A DNA stretch of 64,000 bases from positions 124,001 through 188,000 of the forward strand of contig NZ_FWFO01000003.1 in NCBI RefSeq assembly GCF_900172225.1, in the 5' to 3' direction. Origin of the DNA: Falsiruegeria litorea R37. Lineage in GTDB: Bacteria > Pseudomonadota > Alphaproteobacteria > Rhodobacterales > Rhodobacteraceae. Positions within the stretch are counted from its first letter, which is position 1. The number at the start of each line of letters is the position of its first letter. A program made the position numbers and the translations under genes. Positions 1 through 8,957 of this stretch are shown piece by piece. A model generated the notes under the pieces. The model saw only the letters and a list, made by a program, of their open reading frames with translations. It was not told where the DNA came from and made no database searches.

Positions 1-226
1 CAGCCACGAAAGATTACGCCGTGCCGATCCGCTTTACGATTTGGTACTGATCACAGATTGGAATTGGCCGGTGGCCGAAGCAGGCAAAGGCTCGGCCATC
101 TTCATACACCAATGGCGTCGGCCAGGTTATCCAACCGAGGGCTGCATCGCCTTTGGCCGTGATCATCTGCACAAGATTGCCCGAACCATTCAGCCCGGCG
201 CCCGACTTATTGTGCCTGAGCTTTAA
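1..226 (+). CDS. L,D-transpeptidase (YkuD-type), 3' end only
   Basis: The gene enters from outside the window; only the last 74 codons are visible, read from base 2 to the TAA at 224-226. The visible part carries an IFIHQW segment followed by PTEGCIAF, which fits the catalytic His and the Gly-Cys active-site motif of YkuD-fold L,D-transpeptidases. Such enzymes act in the periplasm on peptidoglycan stem peptides, forming 3-3 cross-links or attaching proteins. The gene converges on the yggS-like gene and their 3' ends overlap by 20 bp. The N-terminus and any signal peptide lie outside the window, so the exact subfamily is open. Confidence 0.8.
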   Translation, partial: SHERLRRADPLYDLVLITDWNWPVAEAGKGSAIFIHQWRRPGYPTEGCIAFGRDHLHKIARTIQPGARLIVPEL

Positions 227-869
227 CCCGGTCACCAAAGATCGCTGATCCGACGCGCACATGGGTGGCACCCAAAGCAATTGCACGCTCAAAATCACTG
301 CTCATGCCCATCGACAGACCATTCAGCCCGTTGCGGGCCGCAATCTTTGCCAGTAGCGCAAAGTGCAACGCAGGCTCTTCTTCGACCGGCGGGATGCACA
401 TCAAGCCTTTGACCGGCAGATCCAAGGAGCGGCATTCCGCAATGAAATCATCAGCTTCCAAGGGCAGGATACCCGCCTTTTGTGGCTCTTCACCGGTGTT
501 GACCTGAATGAACAGATCCGGGCAATGACCCATCTCTTGCGCCAGTCTCGCCAGCGTTTTGGCCAGCTTGGCGCGATCCACTGAATGAATGGCGTGGCAC
601 AGCTCCATCGCTTGGCGTGCCTTGTTGGTTTGCAGCGGGCCGATCAAATGCAGGTCGACGCCTGAAAATCGCTCCATGAAATCGGGCCATTTGCCAGCGG
701 CCTCTTGCACCCTGTTTTCACCAAAACAGCGATGCCCTTGCTCCAATACGGCCTCAACCCGGTCATTGGGTTGAACCTTGGACACGGCAATCAATTTCAC
801 AGAATCTGCATCGCGTCCGGCGGCTTGGGCGGCTTTGGCAATACGGGCAGAGATGTCTTGCAGCGACAT
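207..869 (-). CDS. YggS/PROSC family PLP-binding protein
   Basis: A 220-residue protein of the usual length for the YggS family, a TIM-barrel protein that binds pyridoxal 5'-phosphate and helps maintain PLP and amino-acid homeostasis without a known catalytic reaction. The PLP lysine lies in the AVSK motif near residue 30, followed by FGENRVQEA. The phosphate-binding region GMSSDFERAI and VRVGSAIFG are at the C-terminus. The ATG at 869 is preceded by GAGGAATTCC, a good ribosome binding site. It is a cytoplasmic single gene facing the transpeptidase. Confidence 0.92.
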   Translation of the reverse strand: MSLQDISARIAKAAQAAGRDADSVKLIAVSKVQPNDRVEAVLEQGHRCFGENRVQEAAGKWPDFMERFSGVDLHLIGPLQTNKARQAMELCHAIHSVDRAKLAKTLARLAQEMGHCPDLFIQVNTGEEPQKAGILPLEADDFIAECRSLDLPVKGLMCIPPVEEEPALHFALLAKIAARNGLNGLSMGMSSDFERAIALGATHVRVGSAIFGDRVKAQAQ

Positions 870-916
870 GGAATTCCTCGATCAGCGTTTGGCTGCAGGA
901 AAACACCATGTAGCGG

Positions 917-948
917 CAAAAGAAAAGGGCAGGTCCGAAGACCTGCCC
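917..948 (-). terminator. Rho-independent terminator of the porin gene
   Basis: A perfect 9-bp stem GGGCAGGTC/GACCTGCCC with a 4-base loop occupies 927-948. Read on the minus strand it is followed by a T-rich tract (complement of 917-926). It lies 30 bp beyond the porin stop codon. Confidence 0.9.
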
Positions 949-977
949 AAATTCGATACCGTCAAGCGGTGTACAGC

Positions 978-2006
978 TTAGAAGCTGAAGTACACACCAG
1001 CCTGGAAGGTGTCGTTGTCGTTCGAAGCGCGGCGGTAGCCGGTTTCGAAGGACGCGCCGCCACCCAGGTCGTACGAGTAGTGGATACCATACGAGGTGCC
1101 TTCGCCGTTGTTCGAACCGGCGATGTTGTCGCGGTTGTCGCCACGGCCGTTTGCAACGTCTGCTGCCGAAACTGCGTCTTCGTTGGTGACCCAGAGAACA
1201 ACGTTCGAAGCTGCGCCGATGTCGAAGTTGCCGTACAGGCCAACTTTGCCGATGCCGTCGTTGTCAGCATAGGCCAGGCGAGCGCCCCAACGGCCACCGT
1301 CATACGAACCGGTGATGATGGCTTTCTTTTCCCACGCGAAGTCGGAATCCTGGTACGAAGCAGCGATGTTGAAGTCGCCGAAGTTGTACGCCAGCATGAT
1401 TGCCGAACGAGCAGCTGCGTTTGCTGCGCCGTTGCCAACGCCCGGGTTAACGGTGCTGTTGTTACGCTTCGAGTAGGAGATGTGACCGGTGAAGCCGCCA
1501 GCCGAGTACAGTGCTTCCACACCGTTCACGCCCGAACCACCCGACGAGTACGAGTCCCAGTTGAAGTATTCGTTGCTGACGTTACCAACGTGCGAAACGA
1601 AGCCCGCACCGTCAACACCGGTACCTGCGGTACGGGTTTCCAGGTAGGTGCCGGGGGTGTTTTCAACCGCACCGATGATGTTGCCGACGTTGACGCGGAA
1701 ACCTTCGTAGGTCACGCCAAAGCGTGCGCCGTTTGCCTGGCGGGTGCCGCCAACAACGTTGTCACGGCTTTCAGCCTGGATACGGAAACGAGCGTCGAAG
1801 CCAACACCCGAGTCAGCTTCTGCCGACATGTCGAACTGCAGACGCAGACGGCTGGTGATGGTGGTCTTGGAGATACCATTGACGTTGCTGTCGTTGGCGT
1901 CGTTGTAGTCCAAGCCGAAACGGCCGTAACCGCTGATACGAACGTCTGCGGCTGCGACGCTTGCGGTAGCGATCAGCGCAGTCGTTGCGAAGAGAACTTT
2001 TTTCAT
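978..2006 (-). CDS. Outer-membrane porin, major
   Basis: A 342-residue protein beginning MKKVLFATTALIATASVAAADV, a clear signal peptide cleaved after about residue 20. The mature chain starts with ISGYGRFGLDY and is rich in alternating aromatic/polar strands (GARLAYADN, GISYGIHYSYD-like segments), ending in the aromatic GVYFSF terminus typical of outer-membrane beta-barrels. This matches Rhodobacter-type 16-stranded trimeric porins, which allow diffusion of small solutes. The ATG at 2006 is chosen because the signal peptide starts there and GAGGGAAAAAAC precedes it; the frame stays open upstream but has no signal sequence. The strong terminator and Shine-Dalgarno sequence suggest high expression. 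Specificity cannot be read from sequence. Confidence 0.92.
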   Translation of the reverse strand: MKKVLFATTALIATASVAAADVRISGYGRFGLDYNDANDSNVNGISKTTITSRLRLQFDMSAEADSGVGFDARFRIQAESRDNVVGGTRQANGARFGVTYEGFRVNVGNIIGAVENTPGTYLETRTAGTGVDGAGFVSHVGNVSNEYFNWDSYSSGGSGVNGVEALYSAGGFTGHISYSKRNNSTVNPGVGNGAANAAARSAIMLAYNFGDFNIAASYQDSDFAWEKKAIITGSYDGGRWGARLAYADNDGIGKVGLYGNFDIGAASNVVLWVTNEDAVSAADVANGRGDNRDNIAGSNNGEGTSYGIHYSYDLGGGASFETGYRRASNDNDTFQAGVYFSF

Positions 2007-2317
2007 CGTTTTTTCCCTCGGTTTTCTATTCACATGCCCAAACCGGAGAATCCAGCGTGGGTATGGAGAGGGGTTTCGCTCTTTTCGCCCCCTTCTTGCA
2101 AGGCTTGGGCGCTGCTCGTCAGCAAAGTCGTCACGGATGGTGCAGCTTTGCCACAGTACACGCAACTCACCGGCGAATTTCTGACCCCTTGTCGCCAGAT
2201 AGCGGGTTTGGCGCCTGCTATATATACCTCACACACGCGCGCGTGGCACTTAGACTCTTGCCCAGCTTCGCCCGCAACGGTAGGACATGCTGTAGAAAGA
2301 AGTGGTGGGAATGCCTG
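2007..2317. other. Divergent intergenic region between porin and DUF3576 gene
   Basis: 311 bp without a convincing gene. It must hold the promoters of both flanking genes. The most AT-rich stretch is CTATATATACC around 2217-2227. I could not pair it with a well-spaced -35 box in either direction, so no promoter is assigned. The long leader on the porin side (about 200 bp from the AT-rich stretch) leaves room for post-transcriptional control. Confidence 0.5.
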
Positions 2318-2818
2318 ATGGTGCTGCAAAAGACAATGAAAGCGACTTTGCTCCTGACCTTGTGTCTGGGAGTGGCAGCCTGCGGCAGCAGACGCTCGGC
2401 AGAAAACTCGATCGGGCCTCTGGGTCCTGACCAGGCAATCACAACCAACCGGGAATCAGCCCCGACCAACTACGAGAAATCTTCGATTTGGGACGTGTTT
2501 GGCGGCGGCAACAACGAGCAGACCGGCAATGTGAACCGCTACCTTTGGGCAGCGTCGCTGGACGTTCTGAGCTTTTTGCCCGTGCAGTCGGTTGATCCCT
2601 TCACTGGCGTCATCGTGACAGGATACGGGACCCCGCCCGGCGGAGGGCGCTCGTATCGCGCTACCGTGCACATCAAAGACCCGGCACTGGAAGCTCGTTC
2701 TTTGAACGTGGCGCTTCAATCTCGCGGCGGCCCAGTAAGCGCCGGAACCACCCGCGCCGTCGAAGATGCGATTCTTTCACGAGCGCGCCAGCTACGTATT
2801 GCGGACGACAAACTCTAG
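2318..2818 (+). CDS. DUF3576 outer-membrane lipoprotein
   Basis: A 166-residue protein beginning MVLQKTMKATLLLTLCLGVAACG, a lipoprotein signal with lipobox GVAAC, so Cys is the predicted lipid-modified residue. The body contains SSIWDVFGGG, LWAASLDVLSFLPVQSVDPF and GYGTPPGGGRSYRATV, which I recognise as the alphaproteobacterial DUF3576 family. No function is established. It sits directly upstream of leuS, as is common in Rhodobacterales, and LptE downstream is also a lipoprotein, hinting at an envelope role (inference). ATG 2318 is chosen over the internal ATG 2336 because GGTGGGA lies 7 bases upstream. Confidence 0.85.
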   Translation: MVLQKTMKATLLLTLCLGVAACGSRRSAENSIGPLGPDQAITTNRESAPTNYEKSSIWDVFGGGNNEQTGNVNRYLWAASLDVLSFLPVQSVDPFTGVIVTGYGTPPGGGRSYRATVHIKDPALEARSLNVALQSRGGPVSAGTTRAVEDAILSRARQLRIADDKL

Positions 2819-2845
2819 AAACCCGCAGAAATTCCATCTATCACG

Positions 2846-2870
2846 ACGCCGGGTTCCTGCCCGGCGTTTT
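2846..2870 (+). terminator. Terminator after DUF3576 gene
   Basis: An 8-bp perfect stem ACGCCGGG/CCCGGCGT with a 6-base loop, followed by TTTTCATTT. It stands between the DUF3576 gene and leuS, so leuS probably has some independent transcription or depends on readthrough. Confidence 0.8.
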
Positions 2871-2893
2871 CATTTACCCAAGGACCGCATCTG

Positions 2894-5428
2894 ATGTCGC
2901 GCTATTCCGCCAACGAAATCGAAGCCAAATGGCAAGAGGCCTGGGACAAGGCCGGGATTTTCACCGCCAAACGCAGCGCGGACAAACCCAAGTACTATGT
3001 GCTTGAGATGTTTCCCTACCCCTCGGGGCGCATCCACATGGGGCACGTGCGCAACTACACCATGGGCGACGTGATCGCGCGGCACAAACTGGCAACCGGT
3101 CACAATGTGCTGCACCCGATGGGCTGGGATGCCTTTGGAATGCCTGCAGAAAACGCGGCCATGGCCATTGGTGGTCACCCCAAGGATTGGACATACGGCA
3201 ACATCGACGACATGCGCGGTCAGATGAAACCCTTGGGCCTGTCCATTGACTGGTCCCGCGAATTCGCAACCTGTGACCCGGAATACTATGGCCAGCAACA
3301 GGCCTTGTTCCTGGATATGCTGGACAAAGGTCTGGTTTATCGCAAAAACGCCGTGGTGAACTGGGATCCGGTCGACATGACCGTTCTGGCCAACGAACAG
3401 GTCGAACAGGGGCGCGGCTGGCGCTCTGGCGCTCTGGTCGAGCGTCGCGAGCTGACGCAGTGGTTCTTCAAGATCTCGGATTATTCAGAGGAACTGCTGA
3501 GCGCACTCGACACACTGGACAACTGGCCTGCCAAGGTGCGCCTGATGCAGGAAAACTGGATCGGCAAGTCGCGCGGCCTGCAATTTGCGTTCGAGCGGAC
3601 TGATGGTGCCGAGCCGATCACCGTCTACACCACGCGCCCCGACACGCTGCTTGGGGCGTCCTTTGTCGGCATCTCACCCGACCACCCGATCTCGAAAGAG
3701 CTGGAAAAAGACAACCCGGAACTGGCCGAGTTTCTGGCCGAGTGCCGCAAGGGTGGCACCACCGAAGAGGCGATCGAGACCGCCGAGAAGCTGGGCTACG
3801 ACACTGGCATCCGCGTGAAACACCCGCTGGACCCGAATTGGGAGCTGCCGGTCTGGATCGCGAACTTCATCCTGATGGATTATGGCACCGGCGCGATCTT
3901 TGCCTGCCCTGCGCATGACCAACGCGACCTGGATTTCTGCCGCAAGTACGGCCTGCCGGTCGTGGACACCTTCTTTGCACTGGACGACGATATGCCCGTT
4001 GGCAACGTCGCCTTTGTACCGCCGAAAACCGAAAAAGTCCGCTGGGTGAACCACTTCGCCGGTCTGACCGAGGCGACGGGCGACGAGGCGATCAACGCCA
4101 CCGTCGATTTCGCCGAAAAGGCCGGTTGGGGCGAAGGCGTCACCAAATATCGCCTGCGCGACTGGGGTCTGAGCCGCCAGCGCTATTGGGGCTGCCCGAT
4201 CCCAGTCGTCCATTGCGACACCTGCGGTGTGGTGCCCGAGAAGAAAGAGAACCTGCCGGTTCAGCTGCCTGACGATGTGTCGTTCGACAAACCCGGCAAC
4301 CCGCTTGACCGTCACCCGACCTGGCGCGACTGCGCCTGCCCGTCCTGCGGTGCACCGGCCAAGCGCGAGACCGACACGATGGATACCTTCGTCGATTCGT
4401 CGTGGTATTTCGCCCGCTTCACCGCTCCGCGCGCTGAAACACCGACCGATTTGGCCGAGGCCGAGTACTGGATGAACGTCGATCAATACATCGGCGGCAT
4501 CGAGCATGCGATTCTGCACCTGCTCTATTCGCGCTTCTTTGCCCGTGCGATGAACATCACCGGCCACCTGCCCGAGAAAGCAATCGAACCGTTTGATGCG
4601 CTGTTTACGCAGGGTATGGTGACACACGAGATCTATCAGACCCGCGACGCCAATGGCCGCCCGGTCTATCACCTGCCCGAGGATGTGACCGACGGCAAAC
4701 TGGCTGACGGCACCGAGGTTGAGATTATCCCTTCGGCCAAGATGTCAAAGTCCAAGAAAAACGTGGTCGACCCGGTCAGCATCATCTCGGCCTTTGGCGC
4801 CGATACCGCGCGCTGGTTCGTGCTGTCCGATTCGCCGCCCGAGCGGGATGTGGAATGGACCGCATCCGGTGCAGAAGCCGCGCACAAACATCTGAGCCGC
4901 GTTTATCGCGTCGCTGCGGAAATCGCGGCGTCAGACGCACCTGCGAATGATCAGGACGAGGCCCTGCTGCGCGAGACGCACAAGGCGATCCATGATGTCT
5001 CTGGCGGGGTCGAAAGCTTTGGCTTCAACGCCTCGATCGCCAAGCTTTATGCTTTCACAAACGTTCTCGCCAAATCCAAGGCAGGCAGCGACGCCAAACG
5101 CCAGGCCGCCAAGACCCTGGCGCAGCTGATGTCACCGATGACCCCGCACCTGTCCGAGGAGCTGTGGCAGCTCTTGGGCGGCGAAGGTCTGGTGGCCACA
5201 GCGCCCTGGCCGGTCGCGGACGAGGCGATGCTGGTCGACGACACGATCACCCTGCCGATCCAGATCAACGGCAAGCGCCGCGCGGAAATCAGCGTGCCTG
5301 CCGACATGGATAAGGCAGAGGTTGAAAAAATCGCCATGGCGACCGAAGCTGTGCAAAAGGCGCTGGATGGTGCGGCGCCCAAGAAAGTCATCGTTGTGCC
5401 GGGCCGGATCGTGAATGTCGTGGTTTAA
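2894..5428 (+). CDS. leuS: Leucyl-tRNA synthetase
   Basis: 844 residues, the normal length for bacterial LeuRS. It charges tRNA-Leu with leucine in the cytoplasm. The class I HIGH-type motif is in [16 protein letters not shown] near residues 40-55. The CP1 editing domain is inserted in the middle ([14 protein letters not shown] and [16 protein letters not shown] motifs), and the KMSKS loop is [13 protein letters not shown] near residues 615-627. The C-terminal anticodon-binding region ends in the small domain with [10 protein letters not shown]. It overlaps lptE by 14 bp and heads the leuS-lptE-holA unit that is conserved in alphaproteobacteria. Confidence 0.98.
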   Translation: MSRYSANEIEAKWQEAWDKAGIFTAKRSADKPKYYVLEMFPYPSGRIHMGHVRNYTMGDVIARHKLATGHNVLHPMGWDAFGMPAENAAMAIGGHPKDWTYGNIDDMRGQMKPLGLSIDWSREFATCDPEYYGQQQALFLDMLDKGLVYRKNAVVNWDPVDMTVLANEQVEQGRGWRSGALVERRELTQWFFKISDYSEELLSALDTLDNWPAKVRLMQENWIGKSRGLQFAFERTDGAEPITVYTTRPDTLLGASFVGISPDHPISKELEKDNPELAEFLAECRKGGTTEEAIETAEKLGYDTGIRVKHPLDPNWELPVWIANFILMDYGTGAIFACPAHDQRDLDFCRKYGLPVVDTFFALDDDMPVGNVAFVPPKTEKVRWVNHFAGLTEATGDEAINATVDFAEKAGWGEGVTKYRLRDWGLSRQRYWGCPIPVVHCDTCGVVPEKKENLPVQLPDDVSFDKPGNPLDRHPTWRDCACPSCGAPAKRETDTMDTFVDSSWYFARFTAPRAETPTDLAEAEYWMNVDQYIGGIEHAILHLLYSRFFARAMNITGHLPEKAIEPFDALFTQGMVTHEIYQTRDANGRPVYHLPEDVTDGKLADGTEVEIIPSAKMSKSKKNVVDPVSIISAFGADTARWFVLSDSPPERDVEWTASGAEAAHKHLSRVYRVAAEIAASDAPANDQDEALLRETHKAIHDVSGGVESFGFNASIAKLYAFTNVLAKSKAGSDAKRQAAKTLAQLMSPMTPHLSEELWQLLGGEGLVATAPWPVADEAMLVDDTITLPIQINGKRRAEISVPADMDKAEVEKIAMATEAVQKALDGAAPKKVIVVPGRIVNVVV

Positions 5429-5906
5429 CCGAAAAATCCTGCTGATGATCCCGCTGGCCCTGTCGGCCTGCGGGTTCCAGCCCGTTTACGGCACAGGCGG
5501 CACAGGCGCGGCCCTGCGCGGCAAGGTCGAAGTGTCTGCACCTGATGACGTCGAAAGCTATTGGCTGGTGCAAAACCTGGAAGAGCGACTGGGTCGCAGC
5601 GCCTCTTCGGCCTCGGACTATGATCTGGCAGTGACTGTCTTGACCACACAGCAGGGTCAGGCGATCACCGCCTCGAACGAGATCACACGCTATTCGATCA
5701 TCGGTACGGCCGATTACACCCTGACCAACAAGGCTTCGGGCCAGGTTGTGGCGTCGGGCAAGGTCGACAACTTCACTGGCTATTCCGCCACAGGTTCGAC
5801 CGTGGAAACACTGGCCAGTGAGCGGGACGCGCGTCACCGGCTGATGACCATCCTGGCGGATCAGATCACCACACAGCTTTATTCTACTGCGGACCTGCCC
5901 ACATGA
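5415..5906 (+). CDS. lptE: LPS-assembly lipoprotein LptE
   Basis: 163 residues beginning [23 protein letters not shown], a lipoprotein signal peptide with lipobox LSAC. The CGFQPVYG start of the mature protein is typical of LptE/RlpB. LptE plugs the LptD beta-barrel in the outer membrane and helps insert lipopolysaccharide. The start codon overlaps leuS by 14 bp and the stop overlaps holA by 4 bp, so the three genes are translationally coupled. Similarity is mainly at the N-terminus; family assignment also rests on position. Confidence 0.9.
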   Translation: MSWFNRKILLMIPLALSACGFQPVYGTGGTGAALRGKVEVSAPDDVESYWLVQNLEERLGRSASSASDYDLAVTVLTTQQGQAITASNEITRYSIIGTADYTLTNKASGQVVASGKVDNFTGYSATGSTVETLASERDARHRLMTILADQITTQLYSTADLPT

Positions 5907-6931
5907 AGCTAAGCCCGCGCGAGGCAGAAGGGTATTTCGCCAAGCCTGATGCGGGCAAGACCGGCCTGCTGATCTATGGTGCCGATGCCATGCGCGTGGC
6001 GCTGAAGCGGCAACAGGTGATCGCGGCCCTGCTTGGCCCTGGTGCCGAAGAAGAAATGCGTCTGACCCGCATGCCCGGTGCAGAGCTTCGCAAAGACCCC
6101 GCACAGCTGGTCGATGCGATCAAGGCCGTTGGTTTCTTCCCCGGCCCCCGCGTGGCCTTTGTCGAGGATTGTCCCGAAACCTCTCATCCCGCCATTCTGG
6201 CCGCGTTAGAGGATTGGGAACCGGGCGACGCCCAGATCGTGATCACTGCGGGGCAGCTCAAACCCACGTCCAAGATCCGCAAGGCGTTCGAGGGGCATTC
6301 CAACACCTACGCTGTCGGCATCTATGACGAGCCCCCCTCGCGCGCCGAAATCGAGCGCACATTGGGTGAGGCAGGTATTCGCAGCGTCCCCCCTGATTCT
6401 ATGGCCGCCCTGACCGATCTGGCCAATGACCTGGGACCGGGTGACTTTACCCAGACCATCGAAAAGCTGGCGCTCTACAAACGTGGCGACAGTGGCGAGC
6501 TGAGCATCGACGACATCGAAGCCTGCGCGCCGCGCTCGACCGAGGCGGCGCTGGACGATGTCCTAAATGTTGTGGCCGAAGGGCGCGCAGGCGAGATCGG
6601 CCCGCTGATCCGCCGCCTGCAATCGCAAGGCACCAATGCCGTTAGCCTCTGCATTGGAGCAACCCGGCATTTCCGCATGCTATACACCTGCGCCTCGGCC
6701 CCCGGTGGCCCATCCGAAGGCGTCAGCCGCTTGCGCCCGCCCGTCTATGGCAAACGCCGCGACCGAGTGCTGCGACAGGCGCAAGGCTGGGGCGCGTACA
6801 AGCTGGAAACCGCGCTGACAGTGCTGACAGACACCGACCTTGCGCTGCGTTCGGCCGGGCAGACTGCCCCCGCCATGGCCTTGGTAGAACGTGCCATGAT
6901 CCGCCTCGCGATGCTCTCACGCTCACGCTGA
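5903..6931 (+). CDS. holA: DNA polymerase III delta subunit
   Basis: 342 residues, matching HolA, the clamp-loader subunit that opens the beta sliding clamp. The N-terminal AAA-like fold starts with GLLIYGADAMRVALKRQQV, where HolA proteins keep a degenerate nucleotide-binding loop. Later segments FVEDCPETSHPAILAALEDW and VITAGQLKPTSKIRKAFE fit the family, and the C-terminal oligomerisation domain holds ALDDVLNVVAEGRAGE. The ATG overlaps the lptE stop by 4 bp. No obvious terminator follows. Confidence 0.93.
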   Translation: MKLSPREAEGYFAKPDAGKTGLLIYGADAMRVALKRQQVIAALLGPGAEEEMRLTRMPGAELRKDPAQLVDAIKAVGFFPGPRVAFVEDCPETSHPAILAALEDWEPGDAQIVITAGQLKPTSKIRKAFEGHSNTYAVGIYDEPPSRAEIERTLGEAGIRSVPPDSMAALTDLANDLGPGDFTQTIEKLALYKRGDSGELSIDDIEACAPRSTEAALDDVLNVVAEGRAGEIGPLIRRLQSQGTNAVSLCIGATRHFRMLYTCASAPGGPSEGVSRLRPPVYGKRRDRVLRQAQGWGAYKLETALTVLTDTDLALRSAGQTAPAMALVERAMIRLAMLSRSR

Positions 6932-7015
6932 GGTGATGTGACGAGGCGTAGCTCTTGATTTGCCTTCTGCAATCCGCACATTTGCATACAAACGGATCAA
7001 CAGGGAATTTTCAGC

Positions 7016-7612
7016 ATGTACAAAGTCTTTGGTCGCCTTCAAAGCCGCGCCTCGCGGGTCCTGTGGCTGCTCGAAGAGCTCGAGCAAGAGTATGAGTTCA
7101 TCGACGTGGGTCCGCACGACCCGCAAGTGACCAAGCTGAACGGCACTGGCAAGATCCCGGTTCTGGTCGACGGCGATCACGTGATCTCGGACAGCTCTGC
7201 AATCATGACCTATCTGGCCGACAAACACGGCGCCTTTACCTATCCGGCCGGCACACCCGAACGCGCGCAGCAGGATTCGCTATTTCATGCACTGGTCGAC
7301 GAGTTTGACGCGCTGCTTTGGACCGCCACCCGCCACATGGGTATCCTGCCCGAAGACAAACGGGTTCCGGCGATCTACGAAAGTCTGAAGTGGGAATTCG
7401 AAAACAGCGTAAGCCGTCTGAGCAAGCGGTTCGAGGGACCGTTCCTGCAAGGGGACAAACCCACGATCGCAGACATTTTGTGCGCGCATTGTATGACTTG
7501 GGCCCGCGGAATCGAATTTCCGGTGAATGCAGACAATCTGCGCGCCCACGGCAAGGAAATGCGCAGCCGCCCGGCGGCTCAGCGCATGGGCGCTCTGGCC
7601 AAGAGAACCTGA
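7016..7612 (+). CDS. Glutathione S-transferase family protein
   Basis: 198 residues. The N-terminal thioredoxin-like half contains FGRLQSRASRVLWLLEELEQEYE and the cis-Pro glutathione-binding loop TGKIPVLVDG, followed by DSSAIMTYLADK, where Ser normally binds the gamma-glutamyl group. The C-terminal half is helical with GDKPTIADILCAHCMTWA, the usual GST N-capping/hydrophobic staple region. Likely a cytoplasmic conjugating or reductase enzyme; the substrate is unknown. The ATG at 7016 follows CAGGGAATTTTCAGC. Confidence 0.88.
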   Translation: MYKVFGRLQSRASRVLWLLEELEQEYEFIDVGPHDPQVTKLNGTGKIPVLVDGDHVISDSSAIMTYLADKHGAFTYPAGTPERAQQDSLFHALVDEFDALLWTATRHMGILPEDKRVPAIYESLKWEFENSVSRLSKRFEGPFLQGDKPTIADILCAHCMTWARGIEFPVNADNLRAHGKEMRSRPAAQRMGALAKRT

Positions 7613-7627
7613 AACGGACAGTTTCAT

Positions 7628-7647
7628 CGGGGGTTCAACAGCCCCCG
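7628..7647 (+). terminator. Hairpin downstream of the GST gene
   Basis: CGGGGG/CCCCCG stem with an 8-base loop, 15 bp after the GST stop. There is no T-run, so it may protect the 3' end or end transcription weakly before the repeat element that follows. Confidence 0.5.
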
Positions 7648-7679
7648 GTCGGTCCCTGCGACAGGCGTCCTGCGGTGTC

Positions 7680-7754
7680 GCGCCGCGCGCAGCGCGGCGC
7701 CCGGCCCAACGGGAGGAGGTGTCCCGCAAAGGGGCATCGACGACGGGCGGGAGC
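7680..7754 (+). repeat. Intergenic double-hairpin repeat, copy A
   Basis: Copy of a dispersed repeat with two hairpins. Hairpin 1 is GCGCCGCGC-GCA-GCGCGGCGC (7680-7700, perfect). It is followed by the conserved CCGGCCCAACGGGAGGAGG block, a second short helix GTGTCCC/GGGGCAT (wobble pairs), and the tail CGACGACGGGCGGGAGC. It fills the gap between the convergent GST and flavoprotein genes. Other copies: 19033-19104 (minus), 19194-19272, 23941-24008, 29116-29187. Confidence 0.85.
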
Positions 7755-7772
7755 GCTTCTGGATCCGTCGGC

Positions 7773-8957
7773 CTAACAGCCCTGGGGGATCCACTGCGCC
7801 GCCCCACGCCCGGCCCATCGCCCGGTGGCAAGACAGGCCGTCAACAGATACCCCCCGGTCGGCGCTTCCCAATCCAGCATCTCCCCGGCGCAGAATACGC
7901 CCGGCAACCGCTTCAACATCAGCCCCGCATCCAGTTCTTCGTGCGGCACGCCGCCCGCGGTCGAGATCGCCTCGTCCATAGGGCGCAAGCCGACATGTTT
8001 CACCGGTAGTGCTTTGATCAGCCCGGCTAAGGCTCTCGCATCACTGGGCAATGGCCGAGCAAATTCCATCAAGAGCCCGGTGCGCACCGGACCCAACCTC
8101 AACACTTTCCTCAGATGGTTCGACAGGCTCACCTTGCCGCGCGGGCGCGACAACCGCTTGGCCACATCGGCATCACTCACATCCGGCATCAAATCGATGT
8201 GCAACGCCGCGCCTTCACGCACGGCCTTGCAAACCGAATAGATACCGCCGCCTTCTAGCCCACGTGCCGAAATCACCGCCTCGCCCTGGGCCATCACATT
8301 CCCTGCAGACCAAGCCACACCCTTGACCGGCTGCCCGAACAAATCCCTCATGTAGTCCGACCATTCCATCAGCAGCCCTGCATTAGAGGCCTTGAACGGC
8401 GCAAGCGATACGCCGGCACCTGCCAGAACCTCCGCCCAAGCCCCATCCGCACCCAACCGAGACCAACTCGCCCCCCCCATGGCCAAGACCGTAACATCCG
8501 CTTCCAGCGTGATTTCACCCTGCTCCGTGGCAAACAAAAGCTGGCCCTCTCGCCACCCTGTCCAACGATGGCGTGTTCGAACCTCCACGCCCAAAGACTC
8601 CAAACTATGCAGCCATGAGCGTAGCAGTGGCGAGGCCTTCATGACCTTTGGGAACACCCGGCCCGACGAGCCGACAAACAGCTCTTGCCCCAGCTCTCGC
8701 GCCCAATCCTGTACGGCCTGGGCGTCAAAGTCGGTCACCATTGGCCGCAGCCAATCAGCGGCCTCATCATAGGCCGCCATCAAGGCTTCAATCGGCTCGT
8801 CCTTGGTCAGGTTCAACCCGGATTTCCCAGCCATCAAGAACTTGCGCGCCACGGATGTCTTGGCTTCGGTCACAACGACCGAAAGGTCAGCGCGCGCCAA
8901 TTCTTCGGCCGCCATCAGACCCGCAGGCCCTGCCCCAATGACAACTGCTTTTTTCAT
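7773..8957 (-). CDS. TIGR03862-type FAD flavoprotein (HI0933-like)
   Basis: 394 residues. The N-terminus VVIGAGPAGLMAAEELARAD is a GxGxxG dinucleotide-binding fold for FAD, followed by the family signature KFLMAGKSGLNLT. A C-terminal AGEMLDWEAPTGGYLLTACLATGRWAG segment closes the FAD site. It belongs to the HI0933/YhiN group of flavoproteins, whose reaction is unknown; proposed functions are oxidoreductase-like. Its ATG overlaps the upstream mscS-like stop by 4 bp, so the two are probably co-transcribed. Confidence 0.9.
   Translation of the reverse strand: MKKAVVIGAGPAGLMAAEELARADLSVVVTEAKTSVARKFLMAGKSGLNLTKDEPIEALMAAYDEAADWLRPMVTDFDAQAVQDWARELGQELFVGSSGRVFPKVMKASPLLRSWLHSLESLGVEVRTRHRWTGWREGQLLFATEQGEITLEADVTVLAMGGASWSRLGADGAWAEVLAGAGVSLAPFKASNAGLLMEWSDYMRDLFGQPVKGVAWSAGNVMAQGEAVISARGLEGGGIYSVCKAVREGAALHIDLMPDVSDADVAKRLSRPRGKVSLSNHLRKVLRLGPVRTGLLMEFARPLPSDARALAGLIKALPVKHVGLRPMDEAISTAGGVPHEELDAGLMLKRLPGVFCAGEMLDWEAPTGGYLLTACLATGRWAGRGAAQWIPQGC

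Noticed and set aside
705-2318. 537-codon plus-strand ORF opposite the porin and yggS genes
   Set aside because: It is a mirror of the porin coding bias: Val/Arg/Thr-rich, no motifs, and antisense to a porin with signal peptide, ribosome binding site and terminator.
3674-4672. 332-codon minus-strand ORF inside leuS
   Set aside because: Opposite to the conserved LeuRS catalytic and editing motifs, with no recognisable domain.
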